Shown: in pieces, positions 35,219 through 44,455 of the stretch
Position numbering within the stretch: position 1 is the stretch's first letter
How the letters are laid out: the number at the start of each line of letters is the position of its first letter
Origin: Charina bottae
Lineage: Eukaryota > Chordata > Lepidosauria > Squamata > Charinaidae
DNA length: 64,000 nucleotides
NCBI GenBank assembly: GCA_023362775.1
Contig: JALMGJ010000001.1
Span: 66,102,001 to 66,166,000, forward strand
Direction of reading: 5' to 3'
Program-made: the position numbers and the translations under genes
Notes under the pieces: model-generated
What the model saw: the letters and a program-made list of their open reading frames with translations, nothing else
What the model was told of the DNA's origin: nothing
Database searches by the model: none

Positions 35219-36028
35219 CAGGTAGTCCTCGAGTTACAACTGCAATTGGAACCAGGATTGCCGTTGCTAAGCAATGTGGTCATAAAGCATGACATCACGT
35301 GACAGCATTGCTTAGCGAGAGCAATCCAGGCAGTTCCGGCTGTCTTGTAACCCAAGATGTGCGGGTCATTAAGCTGGAAGTGGAGGGAGTCCCAGGTAAG
35401 GAGCGCAGGGGTGCCACAAGGGGGTGGGGGAGGCCCTGAGAGGCCCGGCACAGGCTGCATGCAAGTTGGGGGAGGTGGGTGCTGCGGTGCGGTATGAGTG
35501 GCACGAGCTCAGGAAGGCTGTGGAAGGAGGTCGTGGGGTGCATGTGAGTGCAGGGAGGCCTGGGAAGGAAGGTGCTGGTGGGTGTGTTCATGTATACGAG
35601 CGCAGGGAGGCCATGGAAAGAGGGCGCTGGGTGCATGCGTGCGAGTGCATGGAGGCAGGGGAAAGAGGGCGTGGGATGTGTGCGAGTGAAGGGGGGGAAG
35701 GAGGGCGTGGTGTGTGTGAGCAAAGAAAGGCTGGAGGGGCATGGGGGAGACTTACCCGAGCGACTTGTGACCTTCCTTGCTGGCTTCCCCATTGTTTTTG
35801 CTTGTGGAAAGCCAGCAGGGAAGGTCGCAAATGATGATCGAGTGACCGTGGTACACTGCAACTGGTCGTAAGTGCAAGCTGGTTGCCAAGTGCCTGAATT
35901 TTGTTCACATGACCTGTGGGGGCGCTGCAACGGCTGGAACTTCAAGGACCAGTCATAAACCCCTTTGTTCAGCGCCATTGTAACTTTGAATGGTTGCTGA
36001 ACGAATGGTTGTAACTTGAGGACTACCT
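35219..36028. mobile_element. Tigger-like MITE with internal minisatellite, 810 bp
   Basis: Left end AGGTAGTCCTCGAGTTACAA (35,220-35,239) and right end TTGTAACTTGAGGACTACCT match as inverted repeats in 19 of 20 bases. A TA precedes the left end; the right TA is lost. Inside are TGACATCACGTGAC and TTGCTTAGCGAGAG as in the copy at 4,976. The middle (about 35,470-35,740) is a tandem array of a roughly 50-bp GGAGG/GGGCG/TGTG-rich unit. No transposase; long frames across the array are compositional. Confidence 0.8.
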
Positions 36029-36320
36029 CACCCTGTCCCCTGAGATCTGGCAGGCCCCTACCCTTCTAGGCTTCTGGAAGGCCTTAAAAAGCTGGCTCTT
36101 CCCCCAAGCATTAGGATTGGATTAAGCTGGAGCCTAGTGATTGTAGTTTTTATTGGGGAGCGTTGCTTAATGGTGCTGGGTGCCATTTCTTTTGGGAAGT
36201 TGGTTTTTAATATGTATTTTACATGTTTTTATTGTTGTTGCTGTGAGCTACCCAGCAACATCTTATGGTATGATATATAAGATGGGCAGCCACATAAATT
36301 TTCTAAACAAACAAACAAAC
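36029..36320 (+). mobile_element. L2-like LINE 3' end
   Basis: Includes the end of the coding tail (CTTCTGGAAGGCCTTAAAAA, GCTGGCTCTTCCC), a T-rich 3' UTR, the signature GTGAGCTACCCAGCAAC and GGGCAGCCACATAAATT, and a (CAAA)n tail. Confidence 0.75.
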
Positions 36321-36925
36321 AACCCTTAATTGTTCTGGTGCTGGATCAGCTCCTTTTGTCTCAGTACAGATGACTAGTACTTCAGTATACATCTGCGTGA
36401 TGGCCCCATAAACCCACAGGATGTTAAACCAACTGAGAGTGGTATAACTCACTGCCAAATGATTCTATTCTTTTAACATCTGCAAGGATCTGGCTGGGGA
36501 TTCCTCTATTCCATTCATTTATTGTTCCTCTGGTTTGCTCTGCCCTGCTTGCATTTCCTTCTGAAGCCCAGCTTAACTAGCAGTAATTCTAGCACCAGTC
36601 CCAGATTTGGAGTGTGCACAGTTGTCTCCATATTCCGTTCCTTACTCCCTCTCCCCTTCTGCCCAGTATACATTGTTGATGCATATGTATACATTCATAA
36701 AACATTTCCAAGAAGATAGCTAGCATTATTTATTTTAAACATTTTCAAAGTTGCCTTTTAGGGCATGAAACCTACTAAAGGAATTTATAAAAAAGAAAAT
36801 TGCACACTACTACTACTACTACTATGATGATAATAAAATGAATAGGTAATGCTTTTTATTATGATGGAGGTTACCAGCCTTAACTGTACCCAGGCTACAC
36901 ATAGCATTCCCTGCTAATGGTTCCC
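36321..36925. other. No recognised feature
   Basis: Spacer; a short (ACT)n at about 36,808-36,825. Confidence 0.45.
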
Positions 36926-36963
36926 CGTTGGGGGAGATGGGCGGTTATATAAATTTAATTAAA

Positions 36964-36994
<31 letters not shown>

Positions 36995-36995
36995 G
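36926..36995 (+). mobile_element. L2-like terminus with (AAAT)n
   Basis: CCCGTTGGGGGAGATGGGCG and GTTATATAAATTTAA, followed by (AAAT)n to about 36,994. Confidence 0.75.
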
Positions 36996-37170
36996 GTAAG
37001 AACAGTACCAGTCAGTTTTGGCACCTTTTGTCCAGAATTATCAGAAGTGCAACCAAAACCCAGTTTTATATTCCAACCAAGCCCATGCTATTCTATGTAA
37101 GCCAGAATCTCTGATCTACAGCCTACTTTATAAGCCAACATACTGTTTCTTGCATTCCCCAATACATAGG

Positions 37171-37502
37171 TAAAGGTAAAGGTTCGCCCTGCACATTTGT
37201 GCAGTCGTGTCCGACTCTAGGGGTCGGTGCTCATCTCCGTTTGTTAGCCGAAGAGCCAGCGTTGTCCGAAGACACTTCCATGGTCATGTGGCCGCATGAC
37301 ACACGTGGAACGCTGTTACCTACCCACTGAAGTGGTATCTATTAATCTACTTGTATTTGCATGCTTTCGAATTGCTAGGTTGGCAAGAGCTGGAGCTAGT
37401 GTGGGAGCTCACTCCACATGCAGGGCTAGGGATTCGAACCTCCGAACTTGCGATCGTCCGATCGACAAGCCTGGCGTCTTACCCACTGAGCCACCACGCC
37501 CC
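37171..37502 (-). mobile_element. tRNA-derived SINE, family A, copy 3
   Basis: Minus-strand copy with the same A box, B box, CAATTCGAAAGCATGC central domain and GTCGGACACGACTGCAC tail. It is flanked by a perfect 16-bp target duplication TTCCCCAATACATAGG (37,155-37,170 and 37,503-37,518), the clearest ends of the three copies. Confidence 0.95.
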
Positions 37503-37697
37503 TTCCCCAATACATAGGAACTTATATACTCAGGAAACAATTTTAGTTAGATTGCCTTTCCTTTTATATTCTGCCTTTAATTTCTTTTGCTTACCATTTC
37601 TTACTCTTTTCCTGTAATTCACATAATGTTGCTGATCCTGGAAGGGAGTAGCATGATGGGTATGCATGTGCATTAATGAAGCACACCCTTTTGTTGT

Positions 37698-38021
37698 TTA
37701 TTCGTTCAGTCGCTTCCGACTCTTCGTGACTTCATGGACCAGCCCACGCCAGAGCTTCCTGTCAGCCGTCACCATCCCCAGCTCCCCCATGGTTGAGTCT
37801 GTCACCTCCAGAATATCATCCATCCATCTTGCCCTTGGTCGGCCCCTCTTCCTTTGGCCTTCCACTTTCCCTAGCATCAGCTTCTTCTCCAGGGTATCCT
37901 GTCTTCTCATTATGTGGCCAAAGTACTTCAGTTTTGCCTTTAATATCATTCCCTCAAGTGAGCAGTCTGGCTTTATTTCCTGGAGGATGGACTGGTTTGA
38001 TCTTCTTGCAGTCCAAGGCAC
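37698..38021 (-). pseudogene. BovB C-terminal region (copy 2)
   Basis: In frame with the RT but separated from it by the TGA near 38,068. It contains WTARRSNQSILQEIKPDCS, YFGHIMRRQDTLEKKLMLGK and the basic GQRKRGRPRARW, ending ...SRKRLNE at the natural stop. Confidence 0.9.
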
Positions 38022-38069
38022 TCTCAGAATTTTCCTCCAACACCACAGTTCAAAAGCATCTATCTTCCT

Positions 38070-39722
38070 TCACTCAGCCTTCCTTATGGTCCAGCTCTCA
38101 CAGCCATAGGTTACTACAGGGAATACCATTGCTTTAACTATGCGGACCTTTGTTGTCAGTGTGATGTCTCTGCTCTTAACTATTTTATCAAGATTTGCCA
38201 TTGCTCTCCTCCCAAGAAGTAGACGTCTTCTGATTTCCTGGCTGCAGTCAGCATCTGCAGTAATCTTTGCGCCTAGAAATACAAAGTCTGTCACTGCCTC
38301 CACTTTTTCTCCCTCTATTTGCCAGTCATCAATCAAGCTGGTTGCCATAATCTTGGTTTTTTTGAGGTTTAACTGCAACCCAGCTTTTGCACTTTCTTCT
38401 TTCACCTTCGTCATAAGGCTCCTCAACTCCTCCTCGCTTTCAGCCATCAAAGTGGTATCATCTGCATATCTAAGATTGTTAATGTTTCTTCCAGCGATTT
38501 TAACTCCAGCCTTGGATTCCTCAAGCCCAGCACGTCGCATGATGTGTTCTGCGTACAGGTTGAATAGGTAGGGTGAGAGTATACAGTCCTGCCGTACACC
38601 TTTCCCAATCTTAAACCAGTCCGTTGTTCCGTGCTCTGTTCTTACTGTTGCTACTTGGTCATTATACAGATTCCTCAGGAGGCAGACAAGATGACTTGGT
38701 ATCCCCATACCACCAAGAACTTGCCACAATTTGTTATGATTCACACAGTCAAAGGCTTTAGAATAGTCAATAAAACAAAAATAGATGTTTTTCTGAAACT
38801 CCCTGGCTTTCTCCATTATCCAGCGGATGTTGGCAATTTGGTCTCTAGTTCCTCTGCCTTTTCTAAACCCAGCTTGTACATCTGGCAATTCTCGCTCCAT
38901 GAATTGCTGGAATCTACCTTGCAAGATCTTGAGCATTACCTTACTGGCATGTGAAATAAGTGCCACTGTTCGATAGTTTGAACATTCTTTAGTGCTTCCC
39001 TTTTTTGGTATGGGGATATAAGTTGATTTTTTCCAATCTGATGGCCATTCTTGTGTTTTCCAAATTTGCTGGCATATGGCATGCATCACCTTGACAGCAT
39101 CATCTTGCAAGATTTTAAACAGTTCAGCTGGGATACCGTCGTCTCCTGCTGCCTTGTTATTAGCAATGCTTCTTAAGGCCCATTCAACCTCACTCTTCAG
39201 GATGTCTGGCTCTAACTCACTGACCACACCATCAAAGCTATCTCCAATATTATTATCCTTCCTATACAGATCTTCCGTATATTCTTGCCACCTTTTCTTG
39301 ATCTCTTCTGCTTCTGTTAGGTCCTTACCATCTTTGTTTTTGATCATACCCATTTTTGCCTGGAATTTACCTCCGATGTTTCTAATTTTCTGGAAGAGGT
39401 CTCTTGTCCTTCCTATTCTATTGTCTTCTTCCACTTCCGCACATTGCTTGTTTAAAAATAATTTCTTATCTCTTCTGGCTAACCTCTGGAATTTTGCATT
39501 TAATTGGGCATATCTCCCCCTATCACTGTTGCCTTTTGCTTTCCTTCTTTCTTGGGCTACTTCCAGTGTCTCAGCAGACAGCCATCTTGCCTTCTTGGTT
39601 TTCTTTTTCTTTGGGACGTTTTTTGTTGCCACCTCCTGAACAATGTTGCGAACTTCTGTCCATAGTTCTTCCGGGACCCTATCTACTAAATCTAGTCCCT
39701 TAAATCTATTCTTCACCTCCAC
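38070..39722 (-). pseudogene. BovB linker and reverse transcriptase (copy 2)
   Basis: 550 uninterrupted codons: linker (EVKNRFKGLDLVDRV), early RT (STYIPIPKKGSTKECSNYRT), SHASKVMLKILQGRFQQFME (intact here, the insertion site in copy 1), FCFIDYSKAFDCV, GVRQDCILSPYLFN and YADD. GVRQD replaces the near-invariant GVRQG of copy 1, a change that should damage the enzyme. The frame stops at TGA where copy 1 has CGA (RKAE*RKIDAFE), a CpG-type C to T change. Confidence 0.95.
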
Positions 39723-39775
39723 TGCATATTCCTTAGGAATATTAGTGAGCTCATATCTAACTGATCTGTGGGTCC

Positions 39776-40726
39776 CTATCTCTTTAGTCTGATTCTAAAT
39801 TTTTCAATAAGAAGTTCGTGATCTGAACTACAGTCAGCTCCAGGTCTTGTTTTTACCGACTGTATAGATGTCCCCCACCTTTGGCTGCAAAGGATGTAGT
39901 CAATCTGATTTCGGTGTCGACCATCTGGTGAAGTCCATGTATAAAGTCGTATTTTAGGTTGTTGGAAGAGAGTGTTTGTTATGCACAGTGAGTTGTCTTG
40001 GCAAAATTCTATCAGCCTATGTCCTGCTTCATTTTGTTCTCCCAGACCATGCTTGCCTGTAATTCCAGGTGTCGTCTGACTACCCACCTTAGCATTCCAG
40101 TCTCCTGTAATGAAAATAACATCTCTTTTTGGTGTATTATCCAGTAGGTGCTGCAGATCCTCATAGAACTGATCTACTTCTGCTTCTTCAGCATCTGTGG
40201 TTGGGGCGTATATTTGGATCACTGTAATGTTAAATGGCTTACCCTGAATTCTAATTGAGATCATTCTACCGTTTTTTGGATTGTATCCAAGCACTGCTTT
40301 AGGTACTTTATTATTAATTATGAAGGCTACTCCATTTCTTCTGTGGTCCTCTTGTCCACAGTAGTAGATCTGGTGGTCATCTGATGTGAAGTGGCCCATT
40401 CCAGTCCATTTCAGTTCACTGACACCTAAAATGTCTATATTTAATCTTGACATCTCACCAATAACCACATCCAATTTGCCCTGGCTCATAGATCTTACAT
40501 TCCAGGTTCCTATGGTGTGTTGATCTTTAGAACATCGGATTCGTCGTTCACCACCAGTACCGTTGGCCGCTAGCCGTCCTTTCGGCTTTGAGCTAGCTGC
40601 ATCATCACATCTGGGGCTAGTTGAACGTATCCTCTGTTCTTCCCCAGTAGCATTTTGACCATCTTCCGACCTGGGAGTCCCATCTTCCGATGGTATACCG
40701 ACATATCTCTGGTTGTACTGATCCAT
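39776..40726 (-). pseudogene. BovB endonuclease (copy 2)
   Basis: 316 codons with all APE-type motifs: HTIGTWNVRSM, SELKWTGMG, IQIYAPT, ITGDWNAKVG, NQIDYILCSQRW and CSSDHELLIEKF. Relative to copy 1 the end has lost four bases (AAGAGATAGGGACC against AAGAGAATAGGGAAGACC), giving a stop and a frameshift before the RT. Otherwise it looks like a functional domain. Confidence 0.94.
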
Positions 40727-40919
40727 TTAGTTTTCACGGCAAGAATACTGGGGTGGGTTGCCATTACCTTCCCCAGGGATCGTATTTAGTCTGACCTCTC
40801 TGCCACGAGCTTCCCGTCTTGGGTGTCCCTTCACGGTTTAGCTCATGGTTTCATTGAGGTGCTCAAGCTCCAGCACCACGACAAGGTAACGATCTCCTTT
40901 GCTGGAGGAAGCACACCCT

Positions 40920-42359
40920 ACTCAGTACTAAAATCAGATATAGTTTCATAGCAATGAAATCAGATACCAGAACAGAACAATAAAATGAACTCAGTAGGTC
41001 CTTGGGTCTATTGTGTTTTAAAATAGGGTATTCTACTTCCTCAAGCTAAACATAACCACCTCTTTCAAATTTTCAAACTTTCCTCACAGGAGCAAATCTT
41101 CAGGTCCCTCACATCTTTACTCTCTCTTGACGTGTTTCTAATGGACTGAATCCACTTTGGAAATCAGATCATGTAATTCTTAACTTCCAAATCCAGATTA
41201 TACATTCAGATAAGGGACTTTCCCAAAGTGTCTGCCTTCAGAACTGCTATTAACATCATGAATCATAATCTGGGTATTGTAGAAGTTCATGCTTTTGGAC
41301 CCTGGACTGGACACAGGTTCCTGGCCATTGCGATACACTCAGGGTAGCTGCTGGGTAATGTCTGAAATAGGCAAAGTCAGCTTTACTGTTAAAAATAAGA
41401 CATCTGGAATCTCTAGGGCTATTCTAAGGGAGAATGCTGGCAAGCAGAGTAGACTTCTCTAAGTAACCCTCGAACAATAGTGCTTGTTTATTCAAACAAA
41501 TAAAAAAGAGAAAGCTTCCTCCTGTAACAGTGGTTGTAAAATAAATATTTTACTTTTTAAAGTTCTGAATCCATTTTTCCAAAGGACATGTGTTGTAGTA
41601 TATTTGGGGCCTTCCTAAATTATTCAAACAGAGCAGCCAAGAAGCATTTGCTTTGTTAAAACTGGGAACTTGCAACAAGTACTAATGCATTTTGCCACTT
41701 GAAGATTTCTCAGCAAAAACATCATTTGGGCTTCAATATCCTTTCCCTCACTTGGTCATTCCACTTCTGAACCATTTTTTGTCATAACATACCCATCAGT
41801 GCCCCTCTTCATTTATCCTGCCAAAGTAAAAATGGACTCCCTCCACCCTCCATCTATGCTGCTAGAATAAACATCTATTAATTCTCCCAGATCACAAAAT
41901 CTTCAGCTCCTGGAGACTGAATATGCTTGCACAGTATGTAGCTCTGCCTTGAATCAACTCAACAGAAAGTGTCCAAATATTTGGCTGGTAATGGAGAAAA
42001 TGGATGCAATTGATCCATGGCTCTTATGCACAACATCAAAGTCTTCAGAGACAAGCAGCTATTATCAAGTCAGTGACTAATAACGGTACAAGGGGTCAGG
42101 AATTCCATTAAGAGATTATGATGATTCTAAGTTTATAGTGATTGGTGGAAAACTAAAAACATACTTTAGAAACACAACGAAGAAAGTTTAAAAATAATAT
42201 AAATGCAGTATTCTATGTATATGACTTTAGGATACCAACTGGGTCATAAGTTACTGAATGGCAGAGTGCCCATAGGAACAAGAAAGAAATGAATAGAATT
42301 TCATCGCTACAGAGTTTTTTTGAAATGTTTTGTAGTATAGAGACAGCATTGGTCACTCT
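40920..42359. other. No recognised feature
   Basis: 1.4 kb of anonymous AT-rich DNA. Confidence 0.45.
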
Positions 42360-43290
42360 CTTGGATGATCCATGTTGGGACCTGGGTGGGGGAGTGTGCC
42401 CATCCTAATCCTATTGAACCCTTTGGAGGGTTTGATGCCATCAACCATGGTATCTTACTGGACCTCGTATGGGGGTTGGAAATCGAAGGCATTGTTTTGC
42501 AATGGTTCCATGTCTCCCTCAGTGGGCAGTTTCAGTTTGTGATAGTGGGGCAGCAGAAATTGGCCTGGTGGCCTCTGATATATAGAGTGCCGCAGGTGTT
42601 GGTTCTCTCCCCTCTGCTCTTTAATATCTACATGAAGCCGCTGGGTGAGGTATGGGAAGAAGAGATCATTTGTTGTATTTTAAGAGAAGTGATAAGCTAC
42701 TAAAATTGTTTATACTTATTGTGATGAAGGGGGAAATCATACCTTCATAACCACCTGGCTTGACTACTACAATGTGCTTTACGTGGGACTGTCCTTAAAA
42801 ACTACTTGGAAACTACAACTGGTCCAGAATGCAGTAGTCCATGTGTCTACTGGCTCTTCTTATTGGGAGCAGACCGCACCAATTTTGTGGCCCCTGCCCT
42901 GGTTACCAATTAGTTTCTGGGTACAATTTAAGGTGCTGTTATTGGTCTATAAAGCCCTTTATTGTTTGACTCCTGGATACCTATAAGACCGTCTGCACCA
43001 ACCATTGTCTCCCCTTTAGAACAGCTAAGGAGAAACTAATAAAATCCCACCATTTTTAGAGGTTTCAGAAGGGCGGGGGTGAAGCTAGAAGGCACTGCTT
43101 TTCTTTGGCAATGCTAGTACTTTAGAACAGCTTCCTGATGGAGATCAGGCTGGCCCCCTCCTTGCTGGTTTTCCAGAAAATGTTAAAAACTGAGTTGTTT
43201 CAAAAGGGCTTTCCTTAAATTTATACCTGATGCAATCTTGTCTTCTTGTTACTTTTTGTGTCTCTACATTTTTATGTAGAGTGCTTTTGC
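42360..43290 (+). mobile_element. L2-like LINE, heavily decayed
   Basis: Remnants in order: FDAINHGILLD (RT, AAFDTIDHGILL in a good copy), LSPLLFNIYMKPLGEV, then after frameshifts WKLQLVQNAVVHVSTGSSYW, LPWLPISFWVQFKVLLLVYK, ALYCLTPGYL, and the tail block CTTGCTGGTTTTCCAGAAAA. The YADD region is deleted. An old copy compared with 32,349-33,640. Confidence 0.85.
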
Positions 43291-43629
43291 AAGGGGTTGT
43301 TGATTACCTGATTGCTCCAGAACTACAGGTGCATCCCGCAATAGGTCCTGAAAAAGCCTGGGAAAGTTGTGTTCCTGCCTAGGTGTTGTTGACATGGCAC
43401 TGTCTACTTTGCATCCTAACCACACCCACTGTGGCCTTTTTTCCATGGCTATCAGCCTCTCCTGGAGTAAAGTAGTATATGGATACTAGATAACATAAGA
43501 GAGCCAGTTTGGTGTAGTAATTAAAGGGACCAGGCTAGAAACTGGGAGACCATGAGTTCTAGTCCTGCCTTAGGCATGAAGCTAGCTGGGTGACTTTGGG
43601 CCAGTCACTTTCTCTCAGTCCTAGGAAGA

Positions 43630-43885
43630 AAGCCAGTTTGGTCTAGTGGTTAAGGTGCTGGGCTAGAAACCAGGAGTCTGTGAGTTCTAGTCCCGCCTTA
43701 GGCATGAAAGCCGGCTGGGCGACCTTGGGCCAGTCACTCTCTCTCAGCCCAACTCACCACACAGGGTTGCTGTTGTGGGGAAAATAGGAGGAGGAAGTAG
43801 TATTAGATATGTTCGCCGCCTCGAATTATTCATAAAAATAATAAAGGTGGGATAAAAATTAATTAATTAATTAATTAATTAATTA
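43630..43885 (+). mobile_element. Inner tRNA-headed SINE with L2-like tail
   Basis: Begins AAGCCAGTTTGGTCTAGTGG with nearly the same head as the outer SINE, but its end is different: CACACAGGGTTGCTGTTGTG, then TTCGCCGCCTCGAATTATTC, GGTGGGATAAAAATT and (AATT)n. The tail matches L2-like LINE ends rather than BovB, so it used a different LINE. Confidence 0.8.

Positions 43886-43946
<61 letters not shown>
43857..43946. repeat. (AATT)n then (AAGC)n microsatellites
   Basis: (AATT)n at 43,857-43,885 runs into about 15 units of AAGC (43,886-43,946), at the 3' end of the inner SINE. Confidence 0.92.
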
Positions 43947-43947
<1 letters not shown>

Positions 43948-44202
43948 TGGCAAGCCACTTCCAAAAATCTTGCCAAGGCTTGTCCAGGCAGTCACCAGGA
44001 ATCATGGCTGACTTGAAGGCATGCACACACGCACATGCACACAAAGATAGCATAAATGTATGACCCCTTGTCAATATTCCACTACAAAAACAGTGGTAAT
44101 CTGGTGGTTGACAGTGTCACTCTGTCACATTGCTGTGCACCAAAATAGCAAATAATCATAATCATAATAATAAACTGGCAGCTGTGATTTCACGTTGTTG
44201 TG

Positions 44203-44455
44203 TATGTAATAGTAATAGTAATAGTAATAGTAATAGTAATAGTAATAGTAATAGTAATAGTAATAGTAATAGTAATAGTAATAGTAATAGTAATAGTAAT
44301 AGTAATAGTAATATCTGAAGAAGCTCCTTGGATAAGGAGCGAAACGTTTCCACTGAGAAAATAGAAATCCAGTTGACATGATTCAAGCTACAGACAATTC
44401 CACCTGGATGACTGAGAACCTTCATAGACATAAGTAATAGTAATAGTAATAGCAG
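44203..44455. repeat. (AGTAAT)n hexamer array, interrupted
   Basis: About 18 hexamer units at 44,204-44,313, then 118 bp of non-repeat DNA, then the same hexamer again (44,432-44,451). Open frames through it are long Tyr, Leu or Asn-Ser strings and have no coding meaning. Confidence 0.95.
44314..44431 (+). mobile_element. Penelope-like 3' piece with hammerhead-like core
   Basis: Between the hexamer arrays: CTGAAGA, one base, a 7-bp hairpin GCTCCTT-GGAT-AAGGAGC, then GAAACG (44,315-44,346), followed by CCAGTTGACATGATTCAAGC and CACCTGGATGACTGAGAA. CTGANGA-stem-GAAA is the hammerhead core arrangement, reported in Penelope-like elements. I could not place stem III or the cleavage site. Flanking by the same hexamer suggests insertion into the array. 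Confidence 0.55.

Larger units (their letters stand above)
37690..40907 (-). mobile_element. BovB LINE (RTE clade), full-length copy 2, near intact
   Basis: 3,218 bp on the minus strand, from CTCCAGCAAAGGAGATCG (5', at 40,907) to the AACAA tail (37,690). A perfect 12-bp target duplication GAAGCACACCCT lies at 37,678-37,689 and 40,908-40,919. It is very similar to copy 1 but opposite in direction. I can see only a few lesions: a frameshift with stop between endonuclease and RT near 39,775, a TGA near 38,068, and a Gly to Asp change in the RT. Confidence 0.97.
43499..44044 (+). mobile_element. Sauria-type SINE with a second SINE inserted in it
   Basis: The outer SINE starts with GCCAGTTTGGTGTAG near 43,503 and resumes at about 43,947 (GTGGCAAGCCACTTCC), ending in CCAGGCAGTCACC and GCTGACTTGAAGGCA. 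Flanks AGATAACATAA (43,488-43,498) and AGATAGCATAA (44,045-44,055) match at 10 of 11. The break falls after CCTAGGAAG, which in the copy at 46,788 is followed directly by GAGGCAATGGCAAACCACT. Confidence 0.85.

Noticed and set aside
35295..35978. 227-codon minus-strand frame and plus-strand frames opposite it
   Set aside because: They cross the minisatellite inside a Tigger-like MITE and contain tandem peptide repeats with no transposase motif.
38140..39703. Plus-strand frames of 99-187 codons
   Set aside because: Antisense shadows of the BovB reverse transcriptase.
44125..44431. Long poly-Tyr, poly-Leu and Asn-Ser frames
   Set aside because: Six-frame readings of the (AGTAAT)n array.
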